Shown: piece after piece, positions 5,648-6,351 of the stretch
Position numbering within the stretch: the first letter of the stretch is position 1
How the letters are laid out: each line of letters opens with the position of its first letter
Source of the DNA: an uncultured Flavobacteriales bacterium
GTDB lineage: Bacteria; Bacteroidota; Bacteroidia; Flavobacteriales; Flavobacteriaceae
Reading direction: 5' to 3'
Assembly: GCA_913009535.1 (NCBI GenBank)
Contig: CAJVXR010000085.1
Coordinates: 1 to 6,351 of the forward strand
DNA length: 6,351 nucleotides
Position numbers and translations under genes: made by a program
Notes under the pieces: model-generated
Databases searched by the model: none
Told to the model about the DNA's origin: nothing
Seen by the model: only the letters and a program-made list of their open reading frames with translations

Positions 5648-6351
5648 CTAATCCTGTACTTGGAAAATTATAGGCAAAGAGTATGGTACTATCACAGCTT
5701 TACCCCTTTGTTTACCTGGCTTCATCTTAGGTAACAAATTAATTACCCTTTGAGCTTCTTTTACTAACCTAGGGTGTGGAGCTCTTGCCCTTACACCAAC
5801 TACATCTCCTGTTTTATCAATTTTGAAAATAACACTAATTCTCTGTCTTCCGGAAAGACCAAGGTCTCCAGCTAAGTCAGTGTTAAATTTTCTTTGAACA
5901 AATTTTGTAATTTTTTGAGACATACATTTACGTCTCTCTGCGTTATTACCCTTATCACATCCAGGGAAAATTGGAACATTTTCTATTACTGAAAAAGGAA
6001 CTTCAATATCTTCTTCAACTTCTTCAATTTCTAAATCTTCTATATCAATTTCTTCTTCTTGATCAGTTTCAGTAGATTCAATAACCGTCTCCTCTATCTC
6101 TTCTTCATCTTCTACAATCTCAATAACCTCAGGCGGTGCTGGTGGTGGTGGTGGTGGTGGTGGTGGCACAACCTGCTCTAATAATGGAATTTCTTCATCA
6201 TCCAGCTCATCCATACTAACAAGACCTATATCAACGTCGCTTTTATCATAAACTTTCCAATTAATAGTTGAGTATGATAAGAACACCATCAAAGCCAATC
6301 CTATTGCAAAATACAATGAGGCATTTCTAGAAATGTCTGCTTTTGGATTTT
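5648..6351 (-). CDS. tonB: Energy transducer TonB (5' end cut off by window edge)
   Basis: TonB couples the inner-membrane proton gradient, through ExbB/ExbD, to outer-membrane transporters. The reading frame is open to the right edge: 11 more complete codons (NPKADISRNAS) precede the TTG at 6316, and they match the K-N-P-K-A-D N-terminus I know from flavobacterial TonB, so the true start lies beyond 6351. Visible parts, numbered with the TTG codon as 1, are one membrane segment (about 1-19), nine consecutive prolines plus APP (51-62), a strongly acidic Glu/Asp/Ile linker (about 63-106), and the C-terminal domain (114-222). The domain has FPGC (C120), second cysteine C131, GLSGRQRISVIF, VRARAPHP, LPKMKPGKQRGK and VPYSLPIIF. 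The acidic linker differs from the Pro-Lys linker of enterobacterial TonB. ExbB and ExbD are not in the window but could lie upstream, beyond 6351. The first gene of the TonB-domain trio; stop TAG. Confidence 0.94.
   Translation of the reverse strand, partial: NPKADISRNASLYFAIGLALMVFLSYSTINWKVYDKSDVDIGLVSMDELDDEEIPLLEQVVPPPPPPPPPAPPEVIEIVEDEEEIEETVIESTETDQEEEIDIEDLEIEEVEEDIEVPFSVIENVPIFPGCDKGNNAERRKCMSQKITKFVQRKFNTDLAGDLGLSGRQRISVIFKIDKTGDVVGVRARAPHPRLVKEAQRVINLLPKMKPGKQRGKAVIVPYSLPIIFQVQD
6140..6166. repeat. Nine-copy TGG trinucleotide repeat encoding polyproline in TonB
   Basis: Nine perfect tandem copies of TGG on the plus strand, read as nine CCA proline codons on the minus strand within tonB; GCA-CCG-CCT then adds Ala-Pro-Pro. 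The run forms the stiff periplasmic segment after the membrane anchor. Because the unit is three bases, slippage would change the number of prolines without breaking the frame. All nine codons are identical, so the tract is a plausible site of length variation between strains. A run this long is also a known ribosome-stalling type that normally needs elongation factor P. Confidence 0.9.

Larger units (their letters stand above)
4156..5977 (-). repeat. Four paralogous copies of the TonB C-terminal domain coding segment
   Basis: Four divergent direct copies lie in order on the minus strand: 5977-5651 (tonB), 5438-5109 (single-domain gene), 4941-4630 and 4479-4156 (the two domains of the third gene). 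Over the last 70 residues, hand alignment to the tonB copy gives 55 identities for the single-domain gene, 45 for the second domain of the third gene, and 43 for its first domain. The most conserved pieces are FPGC, RIS, RAPHP and the LPIIF end. The copies are diverged at DNA level, so this is an old gene-family expansion rather than a recent perfect repeat. Confidence 0.85.

Noticed and set aside
6314..6316. TTG as the start codon of tonB
   Set aside because: The frame stays open to the right edge and the upstream residues NPKADISRNAS match the N-terminus typical of flavobacterial TonB, so the start is outside the window.

Overview
The window looks like a chromosomal segment of a member of the Bacteroidota, most likely a low-GC, probably marine, member of the Flavobacteriia. 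Four things support this. The DNA is very AT-rich with short gaps. The best promoter has the Bacteroidota form (TTG, 20 bases, TAnnTTTG). The cytochrome oxidase genes run ctaB, subunit III, subunit III, subunit IV, small thioredoxin-fold protein, SCO. The TonB has the NPKAD N-terminus and the FPGC-type C-terminal domain I associate with flavobacteria. The genus is not determinable by eye. All nine genes lie on the minus strand, so they are transcribed from high to low coordinates, and both end genes are cut by the window edges.

Right part (about 6351 to 4117): three consecutive genes carry the TonB C-terminal domain. The first, running off the right edge, is a canonical inner-membrane TonB with one membrane segment, a run of nine prolines, a very acidic linker and one C-terminal domain. 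The second is a short protein with a signal peptide and one such domain, with no anchor or proline linker. The third is a secreted-type protein with two such domains in tandem. The four domain copies are clearly paralogous and each has a pair of cysteines beginning at an FPGC motif.

Left part (4098 to 1): a cytochrome c oxidase assembly and structural operon. A good Bacteroidota promoter (4068-4098) precedes ctaB (heme O synthase, TTG start). This is followed closely by a short subunit III paralog, a long subunit III with a roughly 105-residue insert, subunit IV, a cysteine-free SCO-like membrane protein, and a true SCO copper chaperone whose start codon overlaps the previous stop (TAATG). 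Together they supply the heme precursor, accessory subunits and Cu-site assembly for an aa3-type oxidase. Subunits I and II are not in this window.

Nothing here is a clearly new system. The points most worth a second look are the expanded array of TonB-domain proteins, especially the two anchorless ones, and the SCO-like protein that has lost both copper-binding cysteines but keeps a histidine at the expected ligand position. No RNA genes, insertion sequences, CRISPR arrays or strong terminators were seen, and no stretch over 300 bases lacks a gene.
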